Translations under genes and position numbers: made by a program | Notes under the pieces: model-generated | Database searches by the model: none | Seen by the model: the letters and a program-made list of their open reading frames with translations, nothing else | Told to the model about the DNA's origin: nothing | Part shown: positions 5,621-8,014 of the stretch, one piece after another | Position numbering within the stretch: the first letter of the stretch is position 1 | Layout of the letters: each line of letters begins with the position of its first letter | NCBI GenBank assembly: GCA_021414165.1 | Contig: JAIOPA010000125.1 | Location: 1 to 8,014 of the forward strand | Length of the DNA stretch: 8,014 nucleotides | DNA from: Candidatus Eiseniibacteriota bacterium | Lineage (GTDB): Bacteria; Eisenbacteria; RBG-16-71-46 | Reading direction: 5' to 3'

Positions 5621-6550
5621 TTGAACCCGACCTTGCCCGTACGTCTTGCGCGACTGCTGTTGCTCGCGCTCGTGATCCTGCCCGCCTCGCGCGCGCACGC
5701 CGCCGTCACCGGTGGCCCCGCCGCCCTGGCGATCGAGGACACCATGCACACCGATGTCTCCGAGGTGCTGGTGCGCGCCCCGCGCGTCACGCTCGACGAG
5801 ATCCTGGACCGCGTCGCACGCGGTGAGGCGCGCCGTGATTCGCTGCTGCGCGATCAATCGTTCACCGCGACCATGCGCGTCATGCGCAACACCGCCGGCA
5901 AGGGCAAGCCCGAGTTGTTCGCCGAGTCGGTGGCCAAGGTCTACAAGAAGAAGCCCGACCTGGTGCGCGCGATCTCGCTGCGCGAGTACGAGCTCAAGCC
6001 CGACAAGAAGAAGAAGCCGGGCGACGACGACGACGACAACGCGGTCGACAGCGACTTCTCGCCCGGCATGGGCGAGGAGATCGTGAACTTCGCGTTCCAG
6101 CCCGGGAACCGCCGCAACTTCAAGTTCCGGATCGAGGACCGCCGCATCGTGGGCGACCACCTCATCTATACGCTGCGCTTCGAGCCGCGCTCGTCGTTGG
6201 CGGTCGAGGAGCCGAGCGGCCGTGTGTGGGTGGACACCAAGGACTACGTGATCGTGCGCCAGGAACTGGAGTTCCGGCAGTCGCCGGTGCCGTTGTTCCT
6301 GAAAGCCATCAAGCATCTGGTCATCGAGCGCACGCGCGCCGGTGAGTTCTGGGTGCTGTCGCGCATGCTCGTGCGCATGGAGCTCACGGTGCCGATCCCC
6401 ACGTTCGGCCAGTCGTTCGACTTCGGCATGACGCTGTCGGACTACACGGTGAACACCAACCTGCCGGACTCGTTGTTCGCGGCGCCGGCCAAGCGCGATG
6501 GCGCCGGCACAGGCGTGAAGGTACGCGTCGGCAGCGGGAGGAAGTCGTGA
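5621..6550 (+). CDS. Exported LolA-like (lipoprotein-sorting-like) periplasmic protein
   Basis: A 309-residue protein. Residues 1-27 are a signal peptide (RLARLLLLALVILP core, AHA|A cleavage). The mature part has features I associate with LolA/RseB-fold 'outer membrane lipoprotein-sorting' proteins: a repeating beta pattern, FKFRIEDRRIVGDHLIYTL (167-185), GRVWVDTKDYVIVRQELEF (200-218), and the C-terminal strand SDYTVNTNLPDSLF (273-286). Such proteins bind hydrophobic chains in a half-barrel cavity and may carry lipoproteins or lipids across the periplasm. An insertion at 127-139 runs four Lys then Pro-Gly then five Asp, and is probably an exposed loop. The start is inferred: no ATG fits the signal peptide, and TTG 5621 has GAGAG (5610-5614) 6 bases upstream; TTG 5603 is an alternative. 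The stop overlaps the next gene's GTG. The fold call is moderate and the cargo unknown. Confidence 0.7.
   Translation: MNPTLPVRLARLLLLALVILPASRAHAAVTGGPAALAIEDTMHTDVSEVLVRAPRVTLDEILDRVARGEARRDSLLRDQSFTATMRVMRNTAGKGKPELFAESVAKVYKKKPDLVRAISLREYELKPDKKKKPGDDDDDNAVDSDFSPGMGEEIVNFAFQPGNRRNFKFRIEDRRIVGDHLIYTLRFEPRSSLAVEEPSGRVWVDTKDYVIVRQELEFRQSPVPLFLKAIKHLVIERTRAGEFWVLSRMLVRMELTVPIPTFGQSFDFGMTLSDYTVNTNLPDSLFAAPAKRDGAGTGVKVRVGSGRKS
6536..6549 (+). promoter_or_regulatory. Ribosome-binding site and GTGA overlap
   Basis: GGGAGG (6536-6541) lies inside the end of the LolA-like gene, 5 bases before GTG 6547. That GTG shares two bases with the upstream stop TGA (6548-6550). The strong site supports GTG over the ATG three codons later (6556), which would be 14 bases away. 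Confidence 0.75.
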
Positions 6551-7929
6551 ACGCGATGCGCGGCGGGAGCCGCGAACTCGTGAACCGCGTAATCGTGAGT
6601 GCATTGCTCGTGCTCGTGAGCCGCGTGCACCCCGCGGCCGCGCAGGAGCCGGTGCCCACCGACAGCCTCATGCAGTCGTACATGCGCGGTCTCGCCGACT
6701 CCACCGACGCGTGGTACGGCGCCACGGTGGCGCCGCTCGACACCACGGGGCTCGATTCGGCACTCGTGGCGGGACTCGCGGCGGGCCCCCAGGGCGGCCG
6801 CCGTGGCCCCCGTCGCAACCCGGTCTCGCTGTCGAACACACCCGCACTCGGATTCAACCGCGCCGATGGCGGCCAGCTGGGTGTGTCGAGCACGTTGTCG
6901 CTGCCGCGCGGCGTGCGCGTGGCGGGCCGGCTGCAGTACACCACCGGCACGCACGACTGGCTCGGCGACGGCAAGCTCATGCGCTCGTTCCGCGTGCCGA
7001 ACGTGCCGGGCCGCTTGGAGTGGTCAGCGGCCGCGGGCCGCTGGACCGAGCCGTTCGATCGCGACTTCTACAGCCCCACGCTGGTCACGATCGCCGCGCT
7101 CACCACGGGCAGCGATCGCCACGACTACCTGCGGCGCGATGGCTTCCGCAGCGCGCTCGCGTGGGTGGGCCGCGACGCCATGGCGTCGTTGGAGTGGCGC
7201 GATCAACTCGAGTCCGCGTTGCCGTTCACCACGGACTGGACGCTGTTTGGCGGTGATCCCGAGTTACTTACCAATGCGCAGGCCTTCACCGCGCGTGTGC
7301 GCGAGTTGGGGCTGGCCGCACACGGCCGGATCCCCGGCACGCGATTCAACGTGGGCGGGCGTTACTGGACGAGCGGTTCGGCCACGGGCAGCGATCTGAT
7401 CTATCGCCGGCTGCGGCTCGAGGCCGGTGGTGACGTTTCGCTGGGCCGCCACTTCGCGCTCGTCACGCAGTCCACCTACGGCCGCCTGCGCGGCCAGGCG
7501 GTGCCGCAGGACGCGTTCTTCCTGGGCGGCGTGCACTCGCTGCGCACGCTCGAGCGCAATGAGTTCACCGGCACGGGTCACGCGTTCGCGCGCGCCGACG
7601 TGGTGCTGGTGGACGACCTACCGCGGTTGCTGCACCTGCCGGTGCCCGCGTGGCTGCCGCTGCAGGCCAGCGTGTTCGCGGCCTCGGGCGCGCTGTGGGG
7701 CACCAGCGGCACGGGCCACACGGCGCTCGAGACGCGGCGCGACCTGCCGCGCGCCAGCGAGTGGCGCAGCGAGGCCGGCGCGGGACTCGCGTGGCGGCCC
7801 GGCATCCCGAACCCGCAGACGCTCATCCGCTTCGAGTATGCATGGCCCATCGGGCCCGATGCGCGCGAGCCCAAGTTCACGTTCGCGATCCAGCGCTATC
7901 TGGATCTGGTGCCGCTCTTGAAGGACTGA
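6547..7929 (+). CDS. Omp85/surface-antigen-like outer-membrane barrel, no POTRA domains
   Basis: A 460-residue protein. Residues 1-32 are a signal peptide (VIVSALLVLV core, AAA|QEP cleavage). Residues 33-98 are a low-complexity periplasmic stretch with a basic patch GGRRGPRR (83-90). From about 99 there is a barrel entry strand LGFNRADGGQLGVSSTLSL, then regular amphipathic strands. FFLGGVHSLRTLE (324-336) sits where Omp85 proteins carry the loop-6 GG..(V/L)RG(F/Y) motif, and RFEYAWPIG (428-436) matches the penultimate-strand pattern of BamA/D15 surface antigens. The protein is therefore most likely a 14- to 16-strand Omp85-superfamily barrel of the kind found with short N-terminal regions rather than POTRA arrays. 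The invariant RG of loop 6 reads RT here, and the chain ends LVPLLKD rather than an aromatic residue. Its role is probably insertion or secretion of envelope components with the coupled LolA-like protein. A different large barrel family is possible. Confidence 0.65.
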   Translation: MNAMRGGSRELVNRVIVSALLVLVSRVHPAAAQEPVPTDSLMQSYMRGLADSTDAWYGATVAPLDTTGLDSALVAGLAAGPQGGRRGPRRNPVSLSNTPALGFNRADGGQLGVSSTLSLPRGVRVAGRLQYTTGTHDWLGDGKLMRSFRVPNVPGRLEWSAAAGRWTEPFDRDFYSPTLVTIAALTTGSDRHDYLRRDGFRSALAWVGRDAMASLEWRDQLESALPFTTDWTLFGGDPELLTNAQAFTARVRELGLAAHGRIPGTRFNVGGRYWTSGSATGSDLIYRRLRLEAGGDVSLGRHFALVTQSTYGRLRGQAVPQDAFFLGGVHSLRTLERNEFTGTGHAFARADVVLVDDLPRLLHLPVPAWLPLQASVFAASGALWGTSGTGHTALETRRDLPRASEWRSEAGAGLAWRPGIPNPQTLIRFEYAWPIGPDAREPKFTFAIQRYLDLVPLLKD

Positions 7930-7962
7930 CCCCTCGCATCATGAAGGTGGCGCAATAAAAGG

Positions 7963-7988
7963 CCCCCGGCGGATCGCTCCGCCGGGGG
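7963..7988. terminator. Bidirectional intrinsic terminator
   Basis: CCCCCGGCGGA (7963-7973) pairs perfectly with TCCGCCGGGGG (7978-7988) around TCGC, an 11-bp stem 33 bases after the + strand stop. On + it is followed only by TTCGT. On minus the stem is followed by CCTTTTATT, a proper U-rich tract. It should end the rightward LolA/Omp85 operon moderately well, and a leftward transcript from the right better. Confidence 0.8.
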
Positions 7989-7992
7989 TTCG

Positions 7993-8014
7993 TCACGCCG
8001 GCCACTCCATGCCC
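7993..8014 (-). CDS. Possible 3' end of a leftward gene (partial)
   Basis: Read on the minus strand from the window edge, one frame gives Gly-Met-Glu-Trp-Pro-Ala and then TGA (7995-7993). The stop lies 4 bases before the terminator whose U-rich side faces left, which is where a leftward gene would end. Only a few codons are visible, so the product is unknown and the call rests on context. Confidence 0.25.

Noticed and set aside
4943..6604. Long minus strand open frame of 553 codons across the divergent region and LolA-like gene
   Set aside because: It runs opposite the LolA-like gene and in another frame through the barrel gene. The composition is that of a shadow frame, and the motif-bearing proteins explain the region.
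7941..7958. Five-codon frame ATG...TAA after the Omp85-like gene
   Set aside because: Too short to support, with no ribosome-binding site; it lies directly before the terminator.
1..8014. Mobile element, CRISPR array, tRNA/rRNA, toxin-antitoxin or defence system
   Set aside because: I looked for transposase or integrase motifs, regularly spaced repeats, tRNA-like cloverleaf segments and small gene pairs, and saw none. The gene content is ordinary envelope and repair functions.

Overview
The window is about 8 kb of very GC-rich bacterial chromosome. It carries a Gram-negative (diderm) envelope neighbourhood: four of the six complete genes encode proteins with export signals, and three of those look like outer-membrane beta-barrels. 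The style suggests Gemmatimonadota: codons ending in G or C, GTG and TTG starts, an Omp85-like barrel with an FNR(A/V)(D/E)G-type entry strand, and an SppA fused to a barrel-like domain. This assignment is an inference from protein style; no rRNA or other phylogenetic marker is present.

Layout. Positions 1-343 hold no gene I can support. They contain a strong G-quadruplex motif (48-72), a perfect 11-bp hairpin (92-119) and further inverted repeats. A short membrane-anchored TPR-like protein follows on + (344-1066). It converges on a leftward block, and the two genes share a CTAG in which both stop codons overlap. The leftward block, read right to left, is an outer-membrane beta-barrel protein (5322-4471), a terminator-like hairpin (4444-4416), endonuclease III nth with a histone-H1-like basic tail (4370-3459), and a barrel-SppA fusion (3462-1063). 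The nth stop and the sppA start overlap as ATGA. A divergent intergenic region (5323-5620) with a perfect hairpin separates this block from a rightward pair: an exported LolA-like protein (5621-6550) and an Omp85/surface-antigen-like barrel (6547-7929), joined by a GTGA overlap. The window ends in a hairpin terminator whose U-rich side faces left. It probably also serves a leftward gene whose last few codons may be visible at the right edge.

How the genes may work together. The LolA-like plus Omp85-like pair looks like a periplasmic carrier or chaperone coupled to an outer-membrane barrel. The SppA fusion would place a two-domain S49 serine protease in the periplasm or at the outer membrane rather than on the inner membrane. 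nth is a standard base-excision repair gene that happens to be translationally coupled to the protease. I found no mobile element, CRISPR array, tRNA, rRNA, toxin-antitoxin pair or recognisable defence system. The most unusual content is the barrel-SppA fusion, the basic tail on Nth and the coupled LolA-like/Omp85-like pair.
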